Under the pieces are notes generated by a model, which saw only the letters and a program-made list of their open reading frames with translations, had not been told where the DNA came from and made no database searches. A program made the translations under genes and the position numbers. A DNA stretch of 64,000 nt, taken from assembly GCF_011326725.1 (NCBI RefSeq), contig NZ_JAANCO010000001.1, forward strand, positions 992,001 to 1,056,000, in the 5' to 3' direction. This document shows positions 45,080-54,230 of the stretch, piece by piece; position 1 is the first letter of the stretch; the number at the start of each line of letters is the position of its first letter. The stretch is from Microbacterium excoecariae. GTDB taxonomy: Bacteria; Actinomycetota; Actinomycetes; Actinomycetales; Microbacteriaceae.

Positions 45080-45970
45080 ATGTGGATCGCGCCCGAGCTC
45101 GCCGAGACCGTCGCCGCGATCGTGGACGAGGGATCCTTCGATCAGGCCGCGCGCCGGCTGCGGATCTCGCCGTCCGCGGTGAGCCAGCGGTTGCGCACGC
45201 TCGAGACGCAGCTGGGCCGCGCCCTGATCATCCGGTCACGGCCGATTCGCCTCACCGAGGCCGGCGCCCCGGTCCTGCGGCTCGCGCGGCAGTACGCCGT
45301 GGTGGGGCACGAGGCCGCGGCCGCCCTGGGCCTCGAACGGCCCGGGATGATGAACGTGCCGATCGCCGTGAACGCCGACTCGCTCGCGACCTGGCTCCTC
45401 CCCGCCCTGGCGGAGGTCGCGGGCCGCCACGACGTGACGTTCGAGCTGCTCAGAGAGGACGAGGATCGCACGGCGGCGCTCCTCGAGTCGGGGTCGGCGC
45501 TCGCGGCGATCACGTCGCAGGCCCGGCCGATCGCGGGGTGCTCCGTCACGCCGCTCGGGGCCACCCGGTACGCGGCCGTCGCGACGCCGTTCTTCATCGC
45601 GCGATGGTTCGGGGAGGGCATCGACGCGGCTGCGCTGGCCGAGGCGCCGCTCATCGACTTCGACCGCACCGACGACATCCAGTCCGACTGGCTGCGCGCG
45701 CACGGCGTGGATCCGGTCGTACCGCCGCGGCACTACGTTCCCGCCTCTGAGGACTACGCCGCGGCTGTCCGCCTGGGGATGGGGTGGGGCATGCTGCCGC
45801 CCGAGCAGGCGCAAGCCGCCCTGTCGCGGGGCACGCTCCGCGCGCTCGGGGCGCCCGAGCTGGCCGAGCCGCTCTACTGGCAGCAGTGGAACATCGACGC
45901 GCCCGTGCTCGCCGCGATTCGCGGGTCGGTCGTGGCCCACGCGCGCCTGGCGCTCGCCCCCGAGGCGTGA
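45080..45970 (+). CDS. lysG: LysR-family regulator LysG/ArgP
   Basis: A 296-residue LysR-type regulator. The winged HTH is at the N-terminus (ETVAAIVDEGSFDQAARRLRISPSAVSQRLRTLETQLGRALI), followed by the co-inducer domain, with the ArgP/LysG-type SLATWLLPAL and ASEDYAAAVRLGMGWGMLP segments. Divergent from lysE, it should activate export when intracellular basic amino acids rise. AAGGA precedes the ATG. It ends 4 bp from the convergent methyltransferase gene. Confidence 0.9.
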   Translation: MWIAPELAETVAAIVDEGSFDQAARRLRISPSAVSQRLRTLETQLGRALIIRSRPIRLTEAGAPVLRLARQYAVVGHEAAAALGLERPGMMNVPIAVNADSLATWLLPALAEVAGRHDVTFELLREDEDRTAALLESGSALAAITSQARPIAGCSVTPLGATRYAAVATPFFIARWFGEGIDAAALAEAPLIDFDRTDDIQSDWLRAHGVDPVVPPRHYVPASEDYAAAVRLGMGWGMLPPEQAQAALSRGTLRALGAPELAEPLYWQQWNIDAPVLAAIRGSVVAHARLALAPEA

Positions 45971-45974
45971 GGCG

Positions 45975-46613
45975 TCAGGCGGTCGTCACGGGCGCCGTGG
46001 GCGGGTCGCCGTGCCGGCGCACCTTGAGCACGCGGAACCCCTTCGCGGTCGCGTGTCGGCGCGTGGAGTAGCCGTCGCCGAAGGTCTGTTCCATCCAGCG
46101 CTGCAGCGAGTCGCTGCCGAGGTTGCGCTGCACCACGAAGTACCCGTCGCTGTGGTGATCGAGGCGAGGGATCCAGGTCTCGAGGAGCTCGTGCAGGACG
46201 GACTTCCCGACGCGGATGGGAGGGTTCGAGCGGATGGCGCGGAAGACGACGTCGTCGGGCACCTGGTCGGCGGTGACGGGGAACACGTTGTCGAGCCCGA
46301 GGGCCTGCGCGTTTCGCCGCACGAGGTCCAGCGCGCGCTCGTTGACGTCGAGCGCCCAGACGCGCGCGTGGGGGGACTCGAGCGCCAGGGAGAGGGCGAC
46401 CGGCCCCCAGCCGCACCCGAGGTCGAGGAAGTCGCCGCCCGCGGGCGCGGCCGGCGCGTTCTGGAGCAGGACCTCGGTGCCCTTGTCGATGCGCTCCGGA
46501 CTGAAGACGCCGCGCGCCGTCGTGACGTCGACCTCGCGGCCGGCGAGGGCGACGCGCATCCGGCGCAGATCGGCCGGGCTCGAGGGTGCTGCACTGAAGT
46601 AGTGTTCCCCCAT
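45975..46613 (-). CDS. Class I SAM methyltransferase, RsmC-like
   Basis: A 212-residue methyltransferase equivalent to the C-terminal domain of RsmC (16S rRNA m2G1207). Visible: EHYFSAAPSSPADLR, RGVFSPERIDKGTEVLL, SAM motif I FLDLGCGWGPVALSLA (about 62-77), acidic ALDVNERAL and the catalytic SNPPIRVGK. E. coli RsmC has an extra N-terminal domain that is absent here, as usual in actinobacteria. Target rRNA is inferred. TAGAGT lies 8 bp upstream of the ATG. Confidence 0.85.
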   Translation of the reverse strand: MGEHYFSAAPSSPADLRRMRVALAGREVDVTTARGVFSPERIDKGTEVLLQNAPAAPAGGDFLDLGCGWGPVALSLALESPHARVWALDVNERALDLVRRNAQALGLDNVFPVTADQVPDDVVFRAIRSNPPIRVGKSVLHELLETWIPRLDHHSDGYFVVQRNLGSDSLQRWMEQTFGDGYSTRRHATAKGFRVLKVRRHGDPPTAPVTTA

Positions 46614-46621
46614 AGGGGGCG

Positions 46622-46627
46622 ACTCTA
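46622..46627 (-). promoter_or_regulatory. -10 box of the RsmC-like gene (probably leaderless)
   Basis: TAGAGT on the minus strand with an 8-bp gap, one longer than the usual 6-7. Confidence 0.45.
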
Positions 46628-46685
46628 CCGGAGCCGGGGGCGCTCACGGAATGGGCATTCCCGCCGCGCGCGCCGCCTGGCGCGG

Positions 46686-46691
46686 TAGACT
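46686..46691 (+). promoter_or_regulatory. -10 box of hflX
   Basis: TAGACT about 34 bp upstream of the TTG start, giving a short leader that contains GAAAGG. Confidence 0.5.
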
Positions 46692-46725
46692 GGAGGGCTA
46701 CATCAGCCCCCGTGAAAGGCACTCA

Positions 46726-48237
46726 TTGGTCGATTCCACCGACACGAACGACGCTCTGGCCGAGGACGACGCCGTCGATCGAATCCTGGCGCGCGACGAG
46801 GCGCGCCATACTTCGCGCATCTTCGGATCCGCCGAGGCGATCCAGGACCAGGCGACGGCGTCGGGCGGCGACGACGGCGAGCAGTGGGACCTGCAGGCCC
46901 GGCACGCGCTGCGCCGCGTGCCGGGGCTCTCCACGGAGCTCGAGGACGTCACCGAGGTCGAGTACCGCCAGGTGCGGATGGAGAACGTCGTCCTCGCGGG
47001 CGTCTACTCGGCCGGATCCCTCCAGGACGCCGAGAATTCCATGCGCGAGCTCGCCGCCCTGGCGGAGACGGCGGGGTCCGTCGTCCTCGACGGCGTGCTG
47101 CAGCGGCGGCCGCACCCCGACCCCGCGACCTACATCGGGCGCGGCAAGGCCGACGAGCTTAAGGGCATCGTCGAGAGCGTCGGTGCCGACACGGTCATCG
47201 CCGACACCGAGCTCGCCCCGAGCCAGCGTCGCGCGCTGGAGGACGTCATCAAGGTCAAGGTGATCGACCGCACGGCCGTCATCCTCGACATCTTCGCCCA
47301 GCACGCGAAGACCCGCGAGGGCAAGGCGCAGGTCGAGCTCGCGCAGCTCGAGTATCTCCTCCCGCGCCTGCGCGGCTGGGGAGACTCGATGAGCCGCCAG
47401 GCCGGTGGCCAGGTCGGCGCGGGCGGTGCGGGCATGGGCTCGCGCGGACCGGGCGAGACGAAGATCGAGCTGGATCGCCGGCGGATCCGTAACCGCATGG
47501 CGATCCTGCGCCGCCAGATCCGCGGGTTCGCCCCCGCGCGCGAGGCGAAGCGCCAGGAGCGCACGCGCAACACGATCCCGTCGGTCGCGATCGCGGGCTA
47601 TACGAACGCGGGCAAGTCGAGCCTGCTCAACCGCCTCACGCACGCGGGCGTGCTCGTCGAGAACGCCCTGTTCGCGACGCTGGACGCGACCGTGCGGAGG
47701 ACGCAGACCGCGGACGGACGCGTGTTCACGCTCGCGGACACCGTCGGATTCGTGCGCAACCTCCCGCACCAGCTCGTCGAGGCCTTCCGCTCGACGCTCG
47801 AGGAGGTCGGCCAGGCCGACGTCGTCGTGCACGTCGTCGACGGGAGCCACCCGGATCCGGGCGGGCAGCTCGCGACGGTGCGCGACGTGCTCGCCGACGT
47901 GGGCGCGCGCGACGTCCGCGAGATCGTCGTGTTCAACAAGATGGATCTCGTGGGGGAGGACGAGCGCCTCGTGCTGCGGGGGCTGGCCCCGGACGCCGTG
48001 TTCGTGTCGTCGCGCACGGGCGAGGGCATCGACGAGCTCCGGCGGGTCGTCGAGGACGCGCTCCCCGTCCCGGACGTCGAGGTCACGGCCCTCGTGCCCT
48101 ACAGCCGGGGCGACCTCCTCTCCGCGATCCACGAGACGGGGCAGTTCCTGGAGCAGAGCCACGAGGCGGAGGGCACGCGCGTGCGCGCGCGGGTGTCGGA
48201 GCGACTCGCGCACGACCTGGCGCCGTATACCGCGTAG
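46726..48237 (+). CDS. hflX: GTPase HflX
   Basis: Ribosome-associated GTPase that splits stalled ribosomes. About 503 residues: HflX N-terminal domain (about 90-280, with GRGKADELKGI and TRTAVILDIF-type segments), the SRGPGETKIELDRRRI linker, and the G domain with G1 GYTNAGKSSL, G3 DTVGF and G4 NKMD. I chose the TTG at 46726 because GAAAGG lies 6 bp upstream and no in-frame ATG/GTG has better support; an ATG at 46651 would precede the promoter box. The N-terminal 60 residues are acidic and variable. Confidence 0.9.
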   Translation: MVDSTDTNDALAEDDAVDRILARDEARHTSRIFGSAEAIQDQATASGGDDGEQWDLQARHALRRVPGLSTELEDVTEVEYRQVRMENVVLAGVYSAGSLQDAENSMRELAALAETAGSVVLDGVLQRRPHPDPATYIGRGKADELKGIVESVGADTVIADTELAPSQRRALEDVIKVKVIDRTAVILDIFAQHAKTREGKAQVELAQLEYLLPRLRGWGDSMSRQAGGQVGAGGAGMGSRGPGETKIELDRRRIRNRMAILRRQIRGFAPAREAKRQERTRNTIPSVAIAGYTNAGKSSLLNRLTHAGVLVENALFATLDATVRRTQTADGRVFTLADTVGFVRNLPHQLVEAFRSTLEEVGQADVVVHVVDGSHPDPGGQLATVRDVLADVGARDVREIVVFNKMDLVGEDERLVLRGLAPDAVFVSSRTGEGIDELRRVVEDALPVPDVEVTALVPYSRGDLLSAIHETGQFLEQSHEAEGTRVRARVSERLAHDLAPYTA

Positions 48238-48259
48238 CCGCGCGTTTGCCCGGGGGCGG

Positions 48260-48265
48260 TACGCT
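48260..48265 (+). promoter_or_regulatory. Putative -10 box of the NRPS locus
   Basis: TACGCT about 50 bp before the short upstream ORF. Confidence 0.4.
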
Positions 48266-48313
48266 GTGCCCTCGTTCGGCCCGACCCACGGGCCGCGTCC
48301 TCCCGGAGACCCC

Positions 48314-48361
48314 ATGACGAACGCGCGCCCCGACGGATCGACCCCTCGTCTCCTGGCGTGA
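48314..48361 (+). CDS. 15-codon upstream ORF before the NRPS gene
   Basis: ATG with GGAGA upstream encodes MTNARPDGSTPRLLA. Its TGA stop overlaps the GTG start of the NRPS (GTGA). It is most likely a translated leader that couples ribosomes into the NRPS gene. It has no known family, and translation is not proven. Confidence 0.4.
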   Translation: MTNARPDGSTPRLLA

Positions 48362-51300
48362 GCGCCGGTTTCGACCGGGCGGCCGCGGCCCCCGACCCCC
48401 GCACGCTCGTGGACATCCTCGAGGCGACGGCGCGGCGCGTTCCGAGCGCCTCGGCGATCGAGGACGACCGCGGGGCGATCAGCTACGAGGAGCTGGCGTC
48501 GCTCGTCGCCCGCACCGCGGCGCGGCTCGCGGCCGCCGGGGTGCGGCGCGGGGACCGCGTGGGCGTGCGGATGCCGTCCGGGTCGCGCGATCTGTACGTG
48601 TCGATCCTCGGGATCCTCGCGGCGGGCGCCGCGTACGTGCCGGTCGACGCGGACGACCCGCCCGAGCGCGCCGCGCTCGTGTTCGGGGAGGCGCGGGTGG
48701 CGGGCGTCGTCGAGGGCGACGGGATGTTCGCGCGCGAAGGCCGAGAGGCGGTGTCGCTGTTCGCGGGGGCGGATCCGCACCCCGACGCGCCGCAGGACGC
48801 GGCGCCCCCGGCGCCGACGCCGGACGACGACGCGTGGATCATCTTCACCTCCGGCTCCACGGGCGTCCCGAAGGGCGTCGCGGTCACGCACCGCTCGGCC
48901 GCGGCGTTCGTCGACGCCGAGGCCCGCCTCTTCCTCCAGGACGCGCCGCTCGCCCCGGGCGATCGCGTGCTCGCGGGGCTGTCGGTCGCGTTCGACGCGT
49001 CCTGCGAGGAGATGTGGCTCGCCTGGCGGCACGGCGCGTGCCTCGTGCCGGCGCCGCGCGCCCTCGTCCGGTCGGGCGAGGACCTCGGCCCCTGGCTCGT
49101 GGGCCACTCGATTTCCGCCGTCTCGACGGTTCCGACGCTCGCCGCGCTCTGGCCGAACGACGCGATCGAGAACCTGCGCCTGCTGATCTTCGGCGGCGAG
49201 GCGCTCCCGGCCGAGCTCGCGGCGCGCCTCGTCGCCGACGACCGCGAGGTCTGGAACACCTACGGGCCCACGGAGGCGACGGTCGTCGCGTGCGCGGCCA
49301 AGATGGGCGGATCCGGGCCCGTGCGCATCGGGCTCCCGCTCGACGGGTGGTCGCTCGCCGTGGTCGACGCCGACGGCGCCCCCGTGGAGGAGGGCGGCGT
49401 CGGGGAGCTCATCATCGGCGGGGTGGGCCTCGCGCGCTATCTCGACCCCGCGAAGGACCGCGAGAAGTACGCGCCGATGCCGACCCTCGGGTGGGACCGC
49501 GCGTACCGGTCGGGCGACCTCGTGCGTGCGGACGCGGAGGGACTGGTCTTCCAGGGCCGCGCGGACGACCAGGTGAAGATCGGCGGGCGTCGGATCGAGC
49601 TCGGCGAGGTCGAGGCCGCGCTGCAGGGGCTCTCGTCGGTGTCCGCCGCCACGGTCGCGGTGCGGACCTCCGAGGGCGGCGTCTCGCTCCTGGTCGGGTA
49701 TGTCGTCCCGACGGACGGATTCGATCGGGTCGCCGCGCGCGCCGAGCTCGCGGAGACCCTCCCGGCCCCGCTCATCCCCCTCCTCGCGACGGTCGAGGAG
49801 CTCCCCGTGCGGACGTCGGGCAAGGTCGACAAGGCCGCCCTGCCCTGGCCGCTCCCCGTCGCGGAGGAGGGTTCCTCCTTGCTGTCCGGCACGGCGGCCT
49901 GGCTCGCGGATCAGTGGGCGGCCGTTCTCGGCGCCCGCCCCGAGGACGAGTCGGCCGACTTCTTCGAGCTGGGCGGCGGATCGCTCGCGGCCGCGCAGCT
50001 CGTGTCGCGGATCCGCGCGCGAGCGCCCGAGTTCACGATGGCGGACGTCTACGACCTGCCGCGCCTCGGGCAGATGGCGGGCGCCGTGTCCGCGCAGGAC
50101 GAGGGCTCCTCCGGGGAGGCGTCGTTCTCGACGGCGCGCCCGACACCGCGCCGGATGCAGGCAATCCAGACGGTCGCGGGCGCGGGGCTCTTCGTCCTCA
50201 CCGGCGCCCGGTGGTTGACGTGGCTGGCGACCGGATCCTTCCTCCTCGGCCTCGTTCCCGGGTTCGAGGCGCTTCCGCAGGTGCCCGTCGGGGTCATCAT
50301 CGCGGGGCTCGTCCTGTTCGCCACGCCGTTTGGCCGGATGGCCATCGCCGCGGGGGCGGCCCGCCTGCTGCTCGCCGGCATCGCGCCGGGCGACTACCCC
50401 CGCGGCGGCGGCGTGCACATCCGCCTCTGGCTGGCCGAGCAGATCGCGCACCAGGTGGATCCCGTCGGCCTCGTCGGGGCGCCCTGGGTGACGTACTACG
50501 CCCGCGCGCTCGGCGCGAAGATCGGCCGCGACGTCGACCTGCACACGATGCCGCCGGTGACCGGCATGCTCGAGATCGGCGACGGCGCCGCGATCGAGCC
50601 CGAGGTGGACCTCGCGGGCTCCTGGATCGACGGCGACACCGTGCGCATCGGGGGGATCCGCATCGGGCGGGGCGCGACGATCGGCGCGCGCAGCACGCTC
50701 GCGCCCGGCGCCAAGATCGGCCGGGACGCGGAGATCGCGCCGGGGTCCGCCGTCTTCGGCCGCGTGCGCGCGGGGCAGCGCTGGGCGGGCTCGCCCGCCG
50801 TGCGCGTCGGTGCGGCCGCCGAGCCGTGGGCGCAGGGTCGCCCCGCGTCGCCGACGCGCTGGCTCTGGGCCTACGCCGCGTCCTCGCTGGGCCTAGGGCT
50901 CCTGCCGTTCGTGGCCTTCGCCGCGGGCCTCGCCGTCTTGGCGGCGTTCTTTCGGGGAGCCGACTCGCTCGCCGAGGCCGCGGCCGGGGCCGCGCTCGGC
51001 CTCGTCCCGGGCGTCGCCGTGACGGGTCTGGTCTTCGCGGGCGCCGTGGTCGGATCCGTCCGCCTCCTTGCGATCGGGCTGGACGAGGGCGTCCATCCCG
51101 TCCGCGGCCGGGTCGCGTGGCAGGCGTGGACGACGGAGCGCCTCCTCGATACCTCGCGCACCTTCCTCTTCCCGCTGTACTCGAGCCTGCTCACGCCCGC
51201 CTGGCTGCGCCTCCTCGGCGCCGACGTCGGGCGGGACGTCGAGGCGTCGACGGTGTTGCTGCTGCCGTCGCTGACGAAGATCGGCGACGGGGCGTTTCTC

Positions 51301-52272
51301 GCGGACGACACCATGGTCGCCACCTACGAGCTGCGGGGCGGCTACCTGCGCCTCGCCCAGGCCCGGATCGGCAAGCGCGCCTTCCTCGGGAACTCGGGGC
51401 TCGCGCAGGCGGGGCACCGGGTACCGAAGAACGCCCTCGTGGCGGTGCTTTCGGTCGCTCCCGAGAAGGCCAAGGCCGGGTCCTCGTGGCTCGGTTCCCC
51501 CGCCGTCCGCCTACGCCGGGTCGTGAACGAGGCCGATCTCGAGCGCACCTACCGGCCGAGCCCGAGGCTGCGCGTCGCGCGCGCCGCATGGGAGGCGTGT
51601 CGCCTCGTCCCGGTCGTGATCACGTGCGGCCTGGGCCTGGCCGTCCTGCTCGCCCTCGCGGCGCTCGTCGCGGCGTGGGGCTGGCCGGCCGCGCTCGCCG
51701 CGTCCGGGCTCGTGATGCTCGCGGCCGGCGCCGTCGCCGCGGGGGTGTCGACGGCCGCCAAGTGGGCGATCGTGGGCGTCATCCGGGCCGGCGAGCACAC
51801 CCTCTGGTCCAGCTTCGTGTGGCGCACCGAGGTATCGGATACCTTCACCGAGATGCTCGCCGCGCCGTGGTTCGCGAACTCCGCGGCGGGCACGCCCGCG
51901 CTCGCGATGTGGCTGAGGTCGCTCGGCGCACGGATCGGTCGCGGCGTCTGGACCGACAGCTATTGGCTCCCCGAGCCGGACCTCGTGACCCTCGGCGACG
52001 GCGCGACCGTCGGACGCGGATGTGTGGTTCAGACGCATCTGTTCCATGATCGAGTGATGAGCACCGACACCGTCACCCTCGAGGCCGGCGCCACGCTCGG
52101 CCCACACAGCGTGATCCTCCCGGCCGCCACGATCGGCGAGAACGCGACCGTGGGGCCCGCCTCGCTCGTCATGCGCGGCGAGCACGTGCCGGTCGGCAGC
52201 CGCTGGAGCGGCAACCCGATCGGGCCGTGGCGCGCCGTGAAGGCGCGGGCGTACCAGGCGGAGGCCTCGTGA
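48358..52272 (+). CDS. Pls/PosA-type single-module non-ribosomal peptide synthetase
   Basis: 1304 residues. Adenylation domain about 15-505 (IIFTSGSTGVPKG, NTYGPTEA, YRSGDLVR, GRADDQVKIGGRRIE, SGKVDK). Carrier domain about 510-575 with its phosphopantetheine Ser542 in ELGGGSLAA. Then membrane helices interleaved with left-handed beta-helix (hexapeptide-repeat) acyltransferase-like domains (about 715-800, 985-1060, 1195-1290). This is the Pls/PosA architecture, known from epsilon-poly-L-lysine synthase, a membrane enzyme that both activates and polymerises one amino acid. Tentative specificity positions are Asp-Ala-Glu-(Ser/Thr)-Ile-Gly-Thr-Val-Val-Lys; substrate not assigned. It overlaps the M1 peptidase by GTGA. 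Confidence 0.88.
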   Translation: MSAGFDRAAAAPDPRTLVDILEATARRVPSASAIEDDRGAISYEELASLVARTAARLAAAGVRRGDRVGVRMPSGSRDLYVSILGILAAGAAYVPVDADDPPERAALVFGEARVAGVVEGDGMFAREGREAVSLFAGADPHPDAPQDAAPPAPTPDDDAWIIFTSGSTGVPKGVAVTHRSAAAFVDAEARLFLQDAPLAPGDRVLAGLSVAFDASCEEMWLAWRHGACLVPAPRALVRSGEDLGPWLVGHSISAVSTVPTLAALWPNDAIENLRLLIFGGEALPAELAARLVADDREVWNTYGPTEATVVACAAKMGGSGPVRIGLPLDGWSLAVVDADGAPVEEGGVGELIIGGVGLARYLDPAKDREKYAPMPTLGWDRAYRSGDLVRADAEGLVFQGRADDQVKIGGRRIELGEVEAALQGLSSVSAATVAVRTSEGGVSLLVGYVVPTDGFDRVAARAELAETLPAPLIPLLATVEELPVRTSGKVDKAALPWPLPVAEEGSSLLSGTAAWLADQWAAVLGARPEDESADFFELGGGSLAAAQLVSRIRARAPEFTMADVYDLPRLGQMAGAVSAQDEGSSGEASFSTARPTPRRMQAIQTVAGAGLFVLTGARWLTWLATGSFLLGLVPGFEALPQVPVGVIIAGLVLFATPFGRMAIAAGAARLLLAGIAPGDYPRGGGVHIRLWLAEQIAHQVDPVGLVGAPWVTYYARALGAKIGRDVDLHTMPPVTGMLEIGDGAAIEPEVDLAGSWIDGDTVRIGGIRIGRGATIGARSTLAPGAKIGRDAEIAPGSAVFGRVRAGQRWAGSPAVRVGAAAEPWAQGRPASPTRWLWAYAASSLGLGLLPFVAFAAGLAVLAAFFRGADSLAEAAAGAALGLVPGVAVTGLVFAGAVVGSVRLLAIGLDEGVHPVRGRVAWQAWTTERLLDTSRTFLFPLYSSLLTPAWLRLLGADVGRDVEASTVLLLPSLTKIGDGAFLADDTMVATYELRGGYLRLAQARIGKRAFLGNSGLAQAGHRVPKNALVAVLSVAPEKAKAGSSWLGSPAVRLRRVVNEADLERTYRPSPRLRVARAAWEACRLVPVVITCGLGLAVLLALAALVAAWGWPAALAASGLVMLAAGAVAAGVSTAAKWAIVGVIRAGEHTLWSSFVWRTEVSDTFTEMLAAPWFANSAAGTPALAMWLRSLGARIGRGVWTDSYWLPEPDLVTLGDGATVGRGCVVQTHLFHDRVMSTDTVTLEAGATLGPHSVILPAATIGENATVGPASLVMRGEHVPVGSRWSGNPIGPWRAVKARAYQAEAS

Positions 52273-53615
52273 GGCGCGCCGACGGGCCGGATCCGTACAC
52301 GCCGCGCTCGGGGGACGGCGCGATCCACGTCGCGCACTACGACCTCGACCTCGACTACCGTGTCGCCTCGAACCGGCTCCAGGCCACGGCGACGCTGGCG
52401 GGATCCGCGCGGGAGGAGACGCGCACGATCACGCTCGATCTCTCCGGCCTCGCGGTGCGCGGCGTGCGCGTGGCGGGGGATCCCGGCGCCACCCACACCC
52501 ATCGCGACCGGCGCCTCGTCGTGCGCCTCTCCCGCGCGCTGGCGGCCGGCGACGAATTCTCCCTCGCGGTGACGTATGGCGGATCCCCGAAGCCGCGGCG
52601 CAGTCCCTGGGGCACGCTGGGGTGGGAAGAGCTGGACGACGGCGTGATCGTCGCGTCGCAACCGATCGGCGCCTCGACGTGGTTCCCGTGCAACGACGTG
52701 CCGTCCGACAAGGCCACCTATCGGATCGCCGTCACGACCGAGTCCGCCTACCGCGTGGTCGCGGGCGACCTCGTCCGGCGGACCGTCCGCGGCGGTCGGA
52801 CCCGGTGGGAGTTCGCGCATGAAAACCCCACCGCCAGCTACCTCGTCACGGTCCAGATCGGCCGCTACCGGCGCCGCGTCGTCGACCTCGACGGCGTGCC
52901 GGGGGAGATCCTGCACCCCGCGGGGCTGGCCGTGCGGGTGGGATCCGACATGCGCCCGCTCCCCGACATGATGGCGGCCTTCCAGCGGGCGTTCGGGCCG
53001 TACCCGTTTCCCGAGTATCGCGTCGTCGTGACCCCCGACGACCTGGAGATCCCGCTGGAGGCGCAGGGCACGGCGATTTTCGGGGCCGGCCACATCGACG
53101 GGCGCGGCACGCTCACGCGGCTCATCGCGCACGAGCTCGCGCACCAGTGGTTCGGCAACGCGGTCGGCGTCGCCGCCTGGCGGCACATCTGGCTCAACGA
53201 GGGAGCCGCGTGCTACGCCGAGTGGATCTGGTCGGAGGCCTCCGGATCGTACACGGCGCACGAGAACGCGCTGGGGTTTCACGCGCGCCTCGCGGGCGAG
53301 CCCCAGGACCTCGCGATCGCGGATCCGGGCCCCGCGAAGATGTTCGACGATCGGCTCTATAAGCGCGGAGCGCTCTGCCTGCACGCGCTGCGGATCACCG
53401 TCGGCGACGACGACTTTTTCCGGATCCTTTCCACCTGGACCTCCCGGTACGCGGGCCAGGCGGTCGTGACGGGCGACTTCGTCGCGCTCTGCGAGGAGGT
53501 GTCGGGCCGCGGGCTCGGCGACTTCTTTGACGCGTGGCTCGAGGGCACGGACCTCCCCGACCTCCCCGACGCCGGCTTCGCGGCCGACCCCGCGCCCGTC
53601 AGCGAGGCGCTGTGA
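52269..53615 (+). CDS. M1-family zinc metallopeptidase
   Basis: A 448-residue, short M1 aminopeptidase. Zinc site HELAH (His288, Glu289, His292) plus Glu311 in WLNEGAA is complete. The exopeptidase motif reads PLEAQGTAIFG in place of GAMEN, keeping the Glu. It lacks the long C-terminal helical domain of PepN and has no signal peptide. It starts in the stop codon of the NRPS gene, so it is translated with it, and may trim, hydrolyse or give immunity to the product (inference). Its last 17 bp overlap the convergent transferase gene. Confidence 0.87.
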   Translation: MRRADGPDPYTPRSGDGAIHVAHYDLDLDYRVASNRLQATATLAGSAREETRTITLDLSGLAVRGVRVAGDPGATHTHRDRRLVVRLSRALAAGDEFSLAVTYGGSPKPRRSPWGTLGWEELDDGVIVASQPIGASTWFPCNDVPSDKATYRIAVTTESAYRVVAGDLVRRTVRGGRTRWEFAHENPTASYLVTVQIGRYRRRVVDLDGVPGEILHPAGLAVRVGSDMRPLPDMMAAFQRAFGPYPFPEYRVVVTPDDLEIPLEAQGTAIFGAGHIDGRGTLTRLIAHELAHQWFGNAVGVAAWRHIWLNEGAACYAEWIWSEASGSYTAHENALGFHARLAGEPQDLAIADPGPAKMFDDRLYKRGALCLHALRITVGDDDFFRILSTWTSRYAGQAVVTGDFVALCEEVSGRGLGDFFDAWLEGTDLPDLPDAGFAADPAPVSEAL

Positions 53616-54225
53616 GCGCGATCGCGACCGCGTAACCGGGGATCGCGTCGATATCCGTCACGTGCGCCGCTTCGGGTGCGCCGGGCACGCGCGCCCGCAC
53701 GGCGCGGGGGAGGGGCGAGGCGGTCGCCGGCCCCGTCAGCCGTACCCGCTCGGGCCCGGCGCGGAGCCCGCGCCCGTCCGCCTTGAGGACGGCCTCGATC
53801 CGCGTCCAGCCCCGCGCGTCGGGCGGCGCCGCGGGCGCGAAGAGCGCCGCGAGGGCGGACGGATCCGGGAAGTCCGCGAGACGCTCCGCGTCCACGCCGA
53901 GCGCCCCGACGCGCGCGGGCGCGGCGGCCGCGACCACGAGCCCGCGCGCGTAGGACACGGACAGCGCGGCGGCCGCGTGCGCGGCGCGCGGCGCGCCGTG
54001 GTCGCCGCCGCACCGCGCGCAGCGCGATGTCAGGCGCGGATCCGCCCCGGGCGCCACCGCATCGATCGCGCGCGCGAGGAGGGCCCGCCCCGCGGCGAAC
54101 GCCGCGCGGCGCGCGGGCGGCGTGGCCTCCCAGCGCGCGAGCTGCCCCACGCGCTCGGCGTCCGCGCGCGCGCCGTCGGCCGGGCCCCACGCGACGCGCA
54201 CGGGCCCGACCCACGCCTCGCCCAT
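53599..54225 (-). CDS. 4'-phosphopantetheinyl transferase superfamily protein
   Basis: A 208-residue Sfp-type transferase. Magnesium-binding GVDAERLADF (about 119-128) and the WTRIEAVLKADGRGL helix (Trp-x-x-x-Glu-Ala-x-x-x-Lys) are present. It transfers phosphopantetheine from CoA to carrier-protein serines; the NRPS encoded opposite is the evident substrate. It follows the S9C peptidase by 5 bp on the same strand and shares an overlapping 3' end with the M1 peptidase gene. The sequence is very Ala/Arg-rich. A CGCGC/SRCARCGGDHG patch with two Cys and one His (about 89-96) could be a metal knuckle. Confidence 0.82.
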   Translation of the reverse strand: MGEAWVGPVRVAWGPADGARADAERVGQLARWEATPPARRAAFAAGRALLARAIDAVAPGADPRLTSRCARCGGDHGAPRAAHAAAALSVSYARGLVVAAAAPARVGALGVDAERLADFPDPSALAALFAPAAPPDARGWTRIEAVLKADGRGLRAGPERVRLTGPATASPLPRAVRARVPGAPEAAHVTDIDAIPGYAVAIALTAPR

Positions 54226-54230
54226 GGCGC

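Noticed and set aside
46651..46725. ATG at 46651 as hflX start
   Set aside because: It lies upstream of the TAGACT promoter box and would add residues of promoter and leader; the TTG at 46726 has a properly spaced Shine-Dalgarno.
46723..50544. 1273-codon minus-strand frame opposite hflX and the NRPS
   Set aside because: Antisense to clear GTPase and adenylation domains; no recognisable motifs.
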